64,000 nucleotides of DNA from Bacillota bacterium (GTDB lineage Bacteria; Bacillota_I; Bacilli_A; Erysipelotrichales; Erysipelotrichaceae), in NCBI GenBank assembly GCA_023388995.1, contig JAEWFD010000002.1:1-64000 (forward strand), written 5' to 3'. Numbering within the stretch: position 1 is the first letter of the stretch; each line of letters opens with the position of its first letter. Of this stretch, positions 51,801-59,976 are shown one piece after another. The translations under genes were made by a program, and so were the position numbers. Below the pieces are notes generated by a model. It had not been told where the DNA came from. It ran no database searches and saw only the letters and a program-made list of their open reading frames with translations.

Positions 51801-53045
51801 ATGAAAGAAAGAATCATACTACATGCTGATATCAATTATTGCTATGCCCAAATCGAAGAAATGCGCTATCCGGAACTGAAGCGTGTTCCAATGGCTGTTG
51901 GCGGAAATCAGGAAAAACGGCATGGTATTATCTTAGCCAAAAATGATTTAGCTAAGAAATATCAGATCAAGACGGGAGAATCACTGCTAGAAGCAAAAAA
52001 GAAATGTCCTGATTTGCTGATTATCCATCCTGATTTCCTTGCTTATCAATATTATACGGAGCGTGTTAAAAATATTTATCGGGAATACACAGATCAAGTT
52101 GAGAGTTTTGGAATGGATGAAGCCTGGCTTGATATTAGCTCCTCCACCCAATTATTCGGGAGCGGCTATGCCATCGCCAAGACCATTCAAGACAGGGTAC
52201 TGGCAGAATTGGGACTCACCATCTCCATCGGCGTGAGCTTCAATAAAATTTTTGCCAAGCTAGGCTCCGACTTAATTAAGCCCAAGGGATTGGTACAAAT
52301 TTCACGAGACAATTTTAAAGATGTCGTATGGCCTCTTCCAGTCAGTGAATTACTATATGTCGGTTATGCAACAAAACAAAAATTGCTCGCTGAAAGAATT
52401 ACCACCATTGGCGAACTAGCTGCTTCGGATCTTTCCTTTCTCAGCCGGAAGCTGGGGAAAATGGGCGAAGTGATCTGGCAATTTGCCAATGGCTATGATC
52501 TTTCCGAAGTTGCGTTAAGCACACATAAAGAAGAAGTAAAATCTGTTGGCAATAGCATTACAACCATACGTGATATTATGCAATATGAAGAGGCGAAGCT
52601 TGTCTACTACGTCTTGGTAGAATCCGTTGCTTCCCGTTTGAAAGATCAAGGACTAAAAGGCTCCGTCATTTCCATTTCGTTGCGTGATGCACAATTAAAT
52701 TGGCTCTCACGGCAGCGAAAAATAAAATGCAGCACTAACATTACGGAAGAAATTATGCCCGTTGTACTGGACCTGCTGGCACGGCATTGGGCTTTTCTAA
52801 CGCCCCTTCGCAGCATTGGGGTAACAATTTCACAGCTGAGTCCAGACACGCAAGCCGAACAACTGAATCTATTTGAAGATGAAACAAATCATCAAAAGCG
52901 GCTGATCGTGGATCGCACCATGGACCAAATCCGCACCAAGCATGGCTTTCAAGCCATCCAGCGCTGCTGTCTTCTGCTTGATCAGCCGCTGACAGACTTT
53001 AATCCGAAAGGGGATCATACTGTGCATCCTGTAGGATATTTCTGA
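51801..53045 (+). CDS. Y-family DNA polymerase (DinB/UmuC-like)
   Basis: This 414-residue translesion polymerase has metal-binding Asp10 (LHADINYCYA) and Asp106-Glu107 (FGMDEAWLD). The family's steric-gate region is NYCYAQIEE, and GVSFNKIFAKLGSDLIKP and the helix-hairpin-helix (LYVGYATKQKL) lie in the middle. A little-finger domain follows. The tail EQLNLFEDE resembles a clamp-binding motif (QxxLxLF). The start at 51801 has AGGAGG 7 bases upstream. It is divergent from an S24 repressor and is followed by a small gene overlapping its stop, an SOS-type mutagenesis cassette. Confidence 0.93.
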   Translation: MKERIILHADINYCYAQIEEMRYPELKRVPMAVGGNQEKRHGIILAKNDLAKKYQIKTGESLLEAKKKCPDLLIIHPDFLAYQYYTERVKNIYREYTDQVESFGMDEAWLDISSSTQLFGSGYAIAKTIQDRVLAELGLTISIGVSFNKIFAKLGSDLIKPKGLVQISRDNFKDVVWPLPVSELLYVGYATKQKLLAERITTIGELAASDLSFLSRKLGKMGEVIWQFANGYDLSEVALSTHKEEVKSVGNSITTIRDIMQYEEAKLVYYVLVESVASRLKDQGLKGSVISISLRDAQLNWLSRQRKIKCSTNITEEIMPVVLDLLARHWAFLTPLRSIGVTISQLSPDTQAEQLNLFEDETNHQKRLIVDRTMDQIRTKHGFQAIQRCCLLLDQPLTDFNPKGDHTVHPVGYF

Positions 53046-53284
53046 TGCTATATAAACGTTATATTCAAGTAATCACCTTGATTGGCAAACAAGGTGAATT
53101 AACTCCGCTGTATGTGATCTGGGATGATGGCATCCGCTATGAGATCGATAAGATTTTGGAAATCCGGCATGCAACTTCCAAGGTTGGCGGAAACGGTATT
53201 TTATATCGCTGTTTATTCGGCAAGACAGAACGCAGCCTTTTCTTTGAACAAAACCGCTGGTTTATGGAAACCAGCAAGCCATAA
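53045..53284 (+). CDS. Small hypothetical protein downstream of the Y-family polymerase
   Basis: A 79-residue protein whose ATG overlaps the polymerase stop (TGATG), so it is translated by coupling. It reads as a beta-rich domain: LTPLYVIWDDGIRYEIDKIL, HATSKVGGNGILYRCLFGK, RSLFFEQNRWFME. Similar small genes follow umuC-like genes in other Bacillota, in my recollection, but no function is known. A role as a partner or regulator of the polymerase is only positional inference. Confidence 0.75.
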   Translation: MLYKRYIQVITLIGKQGELTPLYVIWDDGIRYEIDKILEIRHATSKVGGNGILYRCLFGKTERSLFFEQNRWFMETSKP

Positions 53285-53286
53285 GA

Positions 53287-53309
53287 AAAGCAGCAGACGC
53301 TGCTTAGGC
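53287..53309. terminator. Hairpin between the small SOS gene and pepV
   Basis: AAGCAGC and GCTGCTT with an AGAC loop. On the minus strand it is followed by TTCTT and overlaps the end of the dipeptidase gene. On the plus strand there is no T-tract, so it mainly serves the minus strand. Confidence 0.6.
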
Positions 53310-54656
53310 TTTCAATAAATTCAGCAATGCCACAACATAGATCTCAGTTTGCAGGAGCAGCTTCTCAATCTCCACAAATTCATCCGCATCATGAATATGA
53401 CAATCATCACCCGGGAATTCGCAGCCAAACGCAATGGTATTTTGAATACCCTTGGCATAAGTTCCGCCGCCGATGGTTTCCACCTTGTGATCGTAGTCTT
53501 TGGTTACTTCGTAATAGGCACTGGAAAGCATCTGCACCAGCGGCGAATCAACCTCAAAAAACAATGGTTCATGGGTTGAGTCGATTACGATCTGAAGCGG
53601 TTCTTCCGCAGCTGCCAGCAACGGTTCCGCCACATCCTTCACATGCAGACGAATCGGGAAGCGAATATCAATGCTGCCGATAACCTCATCGTTTTCTTTG
53701 CGAATCGTTCCGACATTAAAGGTCAAGCGGCCAAATTCATCAGCCAGATCAATATTCAAATACTCTCCGTAATATGACAAGCCGATACGGCGCGCATAGA
53801 ACGATACAAACGGATCTTCAAATCCTGCTTCGTAGAGCGCACACATCGCATGCGAAATCGCATTGGTGCCCAAATGCGGCAAGCTGGCATGGGCTGCTGT
53901 CCCATAAACGGTCAAAGAACTGCCTGCCGGTACTTCAGCCAATTGATATTTCACTTGGTGTTTCGCAAAATAGTCTTCCAAACGCGGCTGATCAAAGCTT
54001 CCGGAAGGAACTACCAGACGTACTTTATTAGGTACAACATTGCCGGCAACACCACCTTCAATTTCCAGCAGCTTGCTTGTTTTCGCTTTGAAATAGCCAT
54101 GGACCATTCCTTTTTCGCCATGAATGCCCGGAAAGTTTCCGTCCGGCGTAAAACCATAGTCTACATGCCCCTCTTTTTGAACATAATACTTCAGGCATTC
54201 GGAACCATTCTCCTCATTGCATCCCATGATCAAACGAATTCGTTTTGATAAGTTGGGTACCAGCTGCTTCACAATTTTCATGGCAACCATGCTGCAAACA
54301 ACAGCTCCCTTGTCATCCGTTGTGCCGCGGCCATACAATTTGCCATCTCGAATAGAAACCTCAAACGGATCACTCGTCCAGCCTTCTCCTGCCGGAACAA
54401 CATCCAGATGTCCTAAAATACCGATAACTTGCTCCCCTTCGCCGATCTGCGCATAACCTGCATAATTGTCTAAATTAACGGTTGTAAAGCCGTATTCATG
54501 CGCCATATCCAGTGCTTCTTCCAAGCAGTCTGCAACAACTTTCCCAAACGGATATTGCGGGGTAGCTGCTCCCATCACTGATGGATAAGAAACAAGTTTT
54601 GTGATCTTATCAATGATTTCATCCTGATACGATTGTACCAATGCTTTATATTCCAT
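53304..54656 (-). CDS. pepV: M20-family dipeptidase PepV
   Basis: This 450-residue zinc peptidase cleaves dipeptides in the cytoplasm. It has ILGHLDVVPAGEGW (metal His and active-site Asp), YGRGTTDDKG with the bridging Asp, the NEENGSE Glu pair, and TIGGGTYAKGI near the C-terminus. A lid domain is in the middle. These order and blocks match PepV. ATG at 54656 is preferred over a GTG three codons upstream. It is transcribed alone. Confidence 0.93.
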   Translation of the reverse strand: MEYKALVQSYQDEIIDKITKLVSYPSVMGAATPQYPFGKVVADCLEEALDMAHEYGFTTVNLDNYAGYAQIGEGEQVIGILGHLDVVPAGEGWTSDPFEVSIRDGKLYGRGTTDDKGAVVCSMVAMKIVKQLVPNLSKRIRLIMGCNEENGSECLKYYVQKEGHVDYGFTPDGNFPGIHGEKGMVHGYFKAKTSKLLEIEGGVAGNVVPNKVRLVVPSGSFDQPRLEDYFAKHQVKYQLAEVPAGSSLTVYGTAAHASLPHLGTNAISHAMCALYEAGFEDPFVSFYARRIGLSYYGEYLNIDLADEFGRLTFNVGTIRKENDEVIGSIDIRFPIRLHVKDVAEPLLAAAEEPLQIVIDSTHEPLFFEVDSPLVQMLSSAYYEVTKDYDHKVETIGGGTYAKGIQNTIAFGCEFPGDDCHIHDADEFVEIEKLLLQTEIYVVALLNLLKA

Positions 54657-54710
54657 AGTTATCACATCTCTTTCATTCTTTTATAGTATCACCAAAATCA
54701 TACTTTGAAA

Positions 54711-54740
54711 ACAAAAAGAAAAGGGGAATGAACCCCATTT
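54711..54740 (-). terminator. Terminator of the glutathione peroxidase gene
   Basis: AATGGGG and CCCC-type arms pair on the minus strand around a TTCATT loop, followed by TTTTCTTTTTG, starting at the stop. Confidence 0.75.
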
Positions 54741-54741
54741 C

Positions 54742-55278
54742 CTATAGTTGTGCTTCAATAGCCTTTTCCAAATCTTTTGGAACAACGGTAGGTGCAAAAC
54801 GCTTTACCACATGTCCTTCCCGGTCAACCAGAAACTTTGTGAAGTTCCATTTAATATCATTGCCCATCCACTCGATCAAATGCTTTTTCAGACGCTCTTT
54901 GAAGTTCAGCAAGGACTCATCCTCTGTTTCAAGAGGCACGGCATTTTTCAAATAAGCATACAGTGGATGTGCGTGATCGCCATTTACTGCCAGCTTGGCA
55001 AACGTTTCAAATGATGTTCCATAGTTCACCTGGCAAAAGGCTGCCAATTCTTCATCAGTGCCCGGTGCCTGATTCAAGAACTGGTTGCATGGGAAATCTA
55101 AAATTTCCAATCCTTGATCGCGATATTTGCGATATAAAGCTTCTAATCCCTCATATTGCGGGGTAAAACCACAGCCGCTGGCTGTATTCACAACCAAAAG
55201 CACTTTTCCCCGGTAATGATCCAGGGATATATCTTCTCCTTTGGTATTTTTTACGCTAAACTCATAAATATTGCTCAT
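54742..55278 (-). CDS. Glutathione peroxidase family protein
   Basis: This 178-residue thioredoxin-fold peroxidase has catalytic Cys36 in VNTASGCGFTPQYEGLE, a Cys in place of selenocysteine. The FPCNQFLNQAPGTDEE block holds the Gln and Asn partners, and WNFTKFLVDREGHVVKRFAP holds the Trp-Asn of the tetrad. Cys forms of this family are often thioredoxin-dependent. The cysteine in PCNQF may act as resolving residue. AGGAGG precedes the ATG. It adds peroxide defence to the rubrerythrin and PerR system. Confidence 0.94.
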   Translation of the reverse strand: MSNIYEFSVKNTKGEDISLDHYRGKVLLVVNTASGCGFTPQYEGLEALYRKYRDQGLEILDFPCNQFLNQAPGTDEELAAFCQVNYGTSFETFAKLAVNGDHAHPLYAYLKNAVPLETEDESLLNFKERLKKHLIEWMGNDIKWNFTKFLVDREGHVVKRFAPTVVPKDLEKAIEAQL

Positions 55279-55340
55279 GATCTACTACCTCCTGTTTTGT
55301 TTTATTATATCGCTTCATACAAGACAAGCAAGCAGAATGC

Positions 55341-56558
55341 CTATTCCTGCACTGACAGGCGGATGATGTTTTTCATGATTTCCACTGCCAGTTCCATTTC
55401 TTCAACGCAGGCATATTCATTGCGGCCATGGTATTGGTAGCCGCCTGTTCCCAAATTCGGGCATGGAAGTCCCGCATAGGTCAGCCGAGCCCCGTCCGTG
55501 CCGCCGCGAATCGCTACATTGCGTGGTGTTAATTCCGCCATTTCTACTGCTTTCATCGCATTCTCGACAATATACATATGATCCTGCATCGATTCTCTCA
55601 TGTTGGCATAGGAATCCTGGATCGCAACGGTTACTGTCCCCGGATGGCGGCGGTTCAAAAACGCTGCTGCAGCCTCAAAATCTTCTTTTTGCTTTGCAAA
55701 TCGCACCTTGTCATGGTTGCGGATAATATAGTGCAATTTTGTTTCTTCGACACTTCCTTCCATTTCATTCAAATGGTTGAATCCTTCATAGCCTTCCGTA
55801 TACATCGGATTATCGAATACCGGCAGCATGCTTTGGAACTCCATAGCAAGCAATATAGAATTCACCATCTTGTGCTTCGCCGTACCAGGGTGGGTATTCG
55901 TTCCTTTGATCGTAACTTCGCAGCTGGCCGCATTGAAATTCTCGAATTCTACGACCTCAACCTCACTGCCATCCAACGTATATGCATAATCAGCACCAAA
56001 CTTTTTCACATCGAAATAGTCTGTTCCATGTCCGATTTCCTCATCCGGTGTAAAGGCGACCTTAATCGTAGCATGTTTCTCTTCCGGGTGCGTATGATAG
56101 TAAGAAATCAATTCCATGATCTCGGCAATTCCTGCTTTATCATCGGCGCCTAGCAGTGTAGTGCCATCCGTCACAATCAGTGTTTTGCCAATATGACGCA
56201 ACAGACTTGGGAATACCGCTGTCTTGGTAACGATTTGCAGTTCTTCATTTAATACGATATCTTTGCCGTCATACTGTTTTAAAATACGGGGTTTGACATT
56301 TGCGCCGCTTACATCCGGTGAAGTATCCATATGGGCAATAAAACCGATTGTCTTGCCATGATCAACGTTTCCTTTCACCGTCCCGTAAACAATACCATAT
56401 TCATCCAGATGAGCATCCTCTACGCCCATCTTTAGCAGCTGCTCAACAAGCAGCTCACCTAGCAGTTTTTGCTTGCTGGTACTAGGTATTTGGGTAAAGC
56501 CCGGATCAGATTGAGTATCCATTTTTACGTATTGTAAGAATCGTTCTATTAATTGCAT
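55341..56558 (-). CDS. pepT: Peptidase T (tripeptide aminopeptidase)
   Basis: This 405-residue M20 zinc aminopeptidase removes the N-terminal residue from tripeptides. It has GFIAHMDTSPDVSG, LLGADDKAGIAEIMEL with the bridging Asp, and AFTPDEEIGHGTDYFDV with the catalytic Glu pair. Next are TIKGTNTHPGTAKHKMVN and IRGGTDGARLTYAGLPCPN. All sites are intact and the size is normal. AGGAGG lies 5 bases before the ATG. It is divergent from the guanylate-kinase-like gene. Confidence 0.96.
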   Translation of the reverse strand: MQLIERFLQYVKMDTQSDPGFTQIPSTSKQKLLGELLVEQLLKMGVEDAHLDEYGIVYGTVKGNVDHGKTIGFIAHMDTSPDVSGANVKPRILKQYDGKDIVLNEELQIVTKTAVFPSLLRHIGKTLIVTDGTTLLGADDKAGIAEIMELISYYHTHPEEKHATIKVAFTPDEEIGHGTDYFDVKKFGADYAYTLDGSEVEVVEFENFNAASCEVTIKGTNTHPGTAKHKMVNSILLAMEFQSMLPVFDNPMYTEGYEGFNHLNEMEGSVEETKLHYIIRNHDKVRFAKQKEDFEAAAAFLNRRHPGTVTVAIQDSYANMRESMQDHMYIVENAMKAVEMAELTPRNVAIRGGTDGARLTYAGLPCPNLGTGGYQYHGRNEYACVEEMELAVEIMKNIIRLSVQE

Positions 56559-56633
56559 CTTTCATCCTCCTGAGTATGAACATAGTATACTACTATCTTG
56601 CTGGAAAAAACAAACAATTGCATCAAAAATGAC

Positions 56634-56663
56634 TTGCTTTGTATAGCAAAAACCTTGTACAAT
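56634..56663 (+). promoter_or_regulatory. Promoter of the guanylate-kinase-like gene
   Basis: TTGCTT and TACAAT are spaced by 18 bases, about 29 bases before the ATG. Confidence 0.5.
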
Positions 56664-56691
56664 AAATCTATTCAATAAAGGAGTGACCACA

Positions 56692-57258
56692 ATGAAACAA
56701 GGAATGTTAGTCTTGCTTAGTGGCCCAAGCGGAATTGGGAAAGATGTGATCAGCGATATCCTGCTGAAGGATCCGCAGCTGCAGCTTTTCAAGTCCATTT
56801 CTGTCACCACAAGACCGAAACGCGATCATGAAACAGATGGCAAAGAATATTATTTTATCGATTATCCAACCTTTGAAGAAGCAGTTAAAAATCGGGAGTT
56901 ATTAGAGTATCAGGAATTTCTTGGACATCATTACGGAACCCCGCGCATTCCTGAGCAATTTATGCGCAGTCTCGGAAAGCATGTTTTGGTTTCTGTGGAA
57001 GCACAAGGTGCCCTGCAAGTAAAACATGAAGTACCCGAAGCATTGTCTTTCTATCTGGTGCCAAAGGATATTGATACCTTAGAATCCATGATCCGCGCAC
57101 GCCGCAAAGAAGATGATGAGGTTGTCAAGCAACGCCTTCATAAAGCCAATTTGGAAATGAAGCTGGGTTCCATCTTCCAATATGAAGTGCCGATTGAAGA
57201 TCCGGCTGCTGCTGCCGCCTTCATTAAAGAGAAAATATTAGATTTCCTGGGAAATTGA
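56692..57258 (+). CDS. Guanylate kinase family protein (paralog)
   Basis: This 188-residue protein resembles guanylate kinase (GMP to GDP). It has the P-loop LLSGPSGIGKD, the GMP-binding SVTTRPKRDHETDGKEYYF and LEYQEFLGHHYGTPR. The ARRKEDDEVVKQRL helix and the closing VPIEDP come later. The P-loop residue after Lys is Asp-Val where a Ser/Thr usually follows, and the sequence differs from the standard Gmk at several positions. It could be a second or altered Gmk; the true housekeeping gene may be elsewhere. The start at 56692 has AAAGGAG 8 bases upstream. Confidence 0.8.
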   Translation: MKQGMLVLLSGPSGIGKDVISDILLKDPQLQLFKSISVTTRPKRDHETDGKEYYFIDYPTFEEAVKNRELLEYQEFLGHHYGTPRIPEQFMRSLGKHVLVSVEAQGALQVKHEVPEALSFYLVPKDIDTLESMIRARRKEDDEVVKQRLHKANLEMKLGSIFQYEVPIEDPAAAAAFIKEKILDFLGN

Positions 57259-57294
57259 GCAATCAATTTCTTTTTTATTTCTAATTATTTCAAT

Positions 57295-57322
57295 ATAAAA
57301 AAGCAAAGTCATTGACCTTGCT
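57295..57322 (-). terminator. Terminator of the ABC exporter-cupin operon
   Basis: AGCAAGGTCA and TGACTTTGCT pair with one G-U pair, followed by six T residues on the minus strand. It overlaps the last codons of the cupin gene. Confidence 0.85.
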
Positions 57323-57626
57323 GTTCATAAAATACACACAACCAAATACAAGGATCAGAGGTATATGCAACGCGATGCCGCTGATGAGCATCTAATATCA
57401 CGGTATCTCCCCGCAATAAAGAATGCTTCGTTCCGTCCTCGTATTCCAAAACTGCTTCACCTTCCAGTACACTGACCCACTCCATCCAATCCTGATCATA
57501 AAAGAAGCCATCCGGACTGGTATGTCCATAAGAAACGATGCGTTCAACCCGCACATGCGGGTTGTGCACCAGAAGCGCACTATCTTCTTCCGCTTGCTTC
57601 GGCGGAAGATGCCATAAATTATCCAT
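57309..57626 (-). CDS. Cupin-domain protein
   Basis: This small single-domain cupin of 105 residues has a first motif-like region DWMEWVSVLEGEAVLEYED and a second LLRGDTVILDAHQRHRVAYTS. The histidines and acids are those of a metal-binding jelly-roll. It overlaps the ABC permease stop by one base (TGATG) and is probably translated by coupling. Cupins have too many roles to name a function here. It may sense or bind a metabolite linked to the exporter. Confidence 0.85.
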   Translation of the reverse strand: MDNLWHLPPKQAEEDSALLVHNPHVRVERIVSYGHTSPDGFFYDQDWMEWVSVLEGEAVLEYEDGTKHSLLRGDTVILDAHQRHRVAYTSDPCIWLCVFYEQQGQ

Positions 57627-59188
57627 CAGTCCGCCATTAAGTTAGTGCCTAACAGCATGGACTTTGCATTCAGAATAAACAAACCGCCAATCAGAATATT
57701 CATTGCCATGGACGAAACAGCAATTACGGTCATCAATTGTTCTTGATTCAACGGCACCAGCGCCGCAATGCCAACGGATAAGGCAACAGCCGGAATAATA
57801 GCCACCAGCAGAACGCCTAATTTCAAGAACTGCTCAACCACTGCATTGTTTCTGCTTTTCATGATTTTCAAGCTCCAGATATTGCCGCCGACAAAAACCA
57901 GCGCATATCCTGCTAGATTCACAAATGCACTCAGGACATCGAATACATGAACACGGAACACAATCCATGCCGGAATCAAGGCAAAAATAACCAAAGCCAT
58001 TAAGCGGGCAATGACCGGAAGCACCAAATACAGCAGCTTCCGGAATGGTTTTTCCGGAATCAGATAGATATAGTGTTTCTTCAATTCCTGAATCACATAA
58101 TCTGTATTCACGCTCATCATGAGGACAATCAAAATATAGTATTGGAAGAAGACAAAGTCCATCCCCATCAATTTCGCCAGCAGCAAGTAAAACAACATTA
58201 AGAAGAGATCCTGCTTGCGCAGCCAGGACTTGGTTTTGCGCAGTTCCAGCACATTTTTGGATAAAATTGCTTTAGGGCCTTCCAAAAACTTTGCATTGTT
58301 TACTTCTTTCACTTTGAAGTTGCGTGCCGTAGACTTCCCTTCCCGCATGTTTTGGCGCAAGTCTGCATACCAGATAGAATCCTGATAAGCCTTCTCATAA
58401 AAGTCACCTTTCACATGCAAAGTCAGCCATGTAATCAACACACATGCTCCCATGGATAATCCAAATGCCAGCAAAGTAGTTTCGTAAGCATTGGCAGCCA
58501 TACTCATCAAAGCCCATTTTGCCCATCCAAGCATTGGCAGATAATTAAAAAGAGGATCACTGATAAACATTGCAAAGCCTTTTTGGAAATCAAATCCAAC
58601 GATTAGCAGGTTGCGCAGAAATACGCCGCCAACAATCACAACCAGCAATATGCCAAGCACTAATTTGATTTTCTTTACATCATCCCTGGTGATTTCCAGC
58701 AAATAGAAATAAGTAATCAGAACAAAAATAAAATAATAGAGCACCAGAATCTGGATAATGAGAAAGATCATAAAGCCAGCGCTCATCCCAATCCCGGTTG
58801 TCAGGATCATAAAATAAAAGACGGTACCAATGGCAAACAGCATGCTCCCTTGCATCGTATCTACCAGCAAATAGGTCAGAATCTGACTGCGTGAGAAGGG
58901 ACCGGCAAAGACATAATGCGCGTCCTGTATTTTCACAAGGGCGGTCCTTGGTTGAAACAGCATAACTCCCAGCATAAATGTGACATAGCCAAGCAGCAGC
59001 ATAACCAGACGCTCAATACTGGAAATATTGCTTGCAAGTGCCATTTTCGGACTGGTCAATGACAGAAAAGCAAGAAAGCCAAATAAGGCTAGTGCCAATA
59101 TTGTCAGCAACGCCGGAAATGGTTTGGAAAAGACATTGCGTACTGCAGCTTTCATCTTAGTGAAAAATAAATACCATAGTGCCGCCAT
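57626..59188 (-). CDS. ABC exporter permease
   Basis: This 520-residue membrane protein has about ten to twelve helices (for example FPALLTILALALFGFLAFL and VILVALLVAIIPAVALSV-type segments). It is of the large Bacillota ABC-2-type putative exporter class. A charged cytoplasmic loop in the middle includes YADLRQNMREGKSTARNFKV. It begins one base after the ABC ATPase stop, and the two form an exporter of unknown substrate. The cupin gene at its end is part of the same operon. Confidence 0.85.
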   Translation of the reverse strand: MAALWYLFFTKMKAAVRNVFSKPFPALLTILALALFGFLAFLSLTSPKMALASNISSIERLVMLLLGYVTFMLGVMLFQPRTALVKIQDAHYVFAGPFSRSQILTYLLVDTMQGSMLFAIGTVFYFMILTTGIGMSAGFMIFLIIQILVLYYFIFVLITYFYLLEITRDDVKKIKLVLGILLVVIVGGVFLRNLLIVGFDFQKGFAMFISDPLFNYLPMLGWAKWALMSMAANAYETTLLAFGLSMGACVLITWLTLHVKGDFYEKAYQDSIWYADLRQNMREGKSTARNFKVKEVNNAKFLEGPKAILSKNVLELRKTKSWLRKQDLFLMLFYLLLAKLMGMDFVFFQYYILIVLMMSVNTDYVIQELKKHYIYLIPEKPFRKLLYLVLPVIARLMALVIFALIPAWIVFRVHVFDVLSAFVNLAGYALVFVGGNIWSLKIMKSRNNAVVEQFLKLGVLLVAIIPAVALSVGIAALVPLNQEQLMTVIAVSSMAMNILIGGLFILNAKSMLLGTNLMAD

Positions 59189-59189
59189 A

Positions 59190-59879
59190 TTAACTACCTA
59201 CACAAGCAAAGAAAATGTCTTTCAAGGACTGATCCACCAACTCTTCTTTGCGCACATAACGCATGATTTTCCCGTGATCCATAATATATGCACAATCCCA
59301 GATATTGGAGATCACATCAATAATATGGGTACTAATGAAGATAGCAACACCGTCATTTCGCAAATCCAGCAAGATCTGCAAAACTTCTTCGATTGCTGCA
59401 GGATCTAACCCGATCATCGGTTCGTCAATCAGCAGTGAGGTTGGCTTCGGCAAAAGAGCCAAAACCAGCGACAGCTTTTGCGTCATCCCTTTTGACAGCT
59501 GCTTGGCAACTGTTTTCTTTTTATCCAGCAGATGAAACCGTTCCAGCAGCTGATCGGCATATTCCATATAATCTTTTAGACGATACGACTTTCCAATAAA
59601 ATGAATATGTTCTTCCACAGTCAGTGATTCATAAAAAATAGGTGTCTCACTGGTATACCCAAACACGCTTTTTGCTTCTACAGAAGTATTCTTATGACCA
59701 TCAATAGCAATATCACCTTGATGTGTCAGCAAGCCCGCAATACTTTTAATGGTAGTGGATTTTCCTGCTCCATTAGGTCCAAGCAGAATGGTAATTTCCC
59801 CATTTTTTGCTTCTAATGAAATATTGTCCACGGCCTTCACTTTATCATACGCTTTTTCTAACGACACGACTTCAATCAT
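59190..59879 (-). CDS. ABC transporter ATP-binding protein
   Basis: This ATPase of 229 residues is of the ABC-2 exporter type. Walker A is LGPNGAGKST, the signature motif is QLSKGMTQKLSLVLAL, Walker B is SLLIDEPMIGLDP, and the switch is ISTHIIDVISNIW. The QKLSL form in place of the common Q/R in the signature is still functional in this group. AAAGGAGG lies before the ATG. It heads the operon with the permease and cupin. Confidence 0.94.
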   Translation of the reverse strand: MIEVVSLEKAYDKVKAVDNISLEAKNGEITILLGPNGAGKSTTIKSIAGLLTHQGDIAIDGHKNTSVEAKSVFGYTSETPIFYESLTVEEHIHFIGKSYRLKDYMEYADQLLERFHLLDKKKTVAKQLSKGMTQKLSLVLALLPKPTSLLIDEPMIGLDPAAIEEVLQILLDLRNDGVAIFISTHIIDVISNIWDCAYIMDHGKIMRYVRKEELVDQSLKDIFFACVGS

Positions 59880-59948
59880 AAAATTCCTCCTTTAACTTGT
59901 TATATTATAGCGCTATTGCACTTAAAATGCACGAACTATGTGAACGTA

Positions 59949-59976
59949 AAAACAAAATAACTCCCCAAAGGGAGTT
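59949..59976 (-). terminator. Terminator of the MFS gene
   Basis: AACTCC and GGAGTT form the stem on the minus strand (with CTTTGG in the loop), followed by ATTTTGTTTTT. It overlaps the stop of the MFS gene. Confidence 0.75.
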
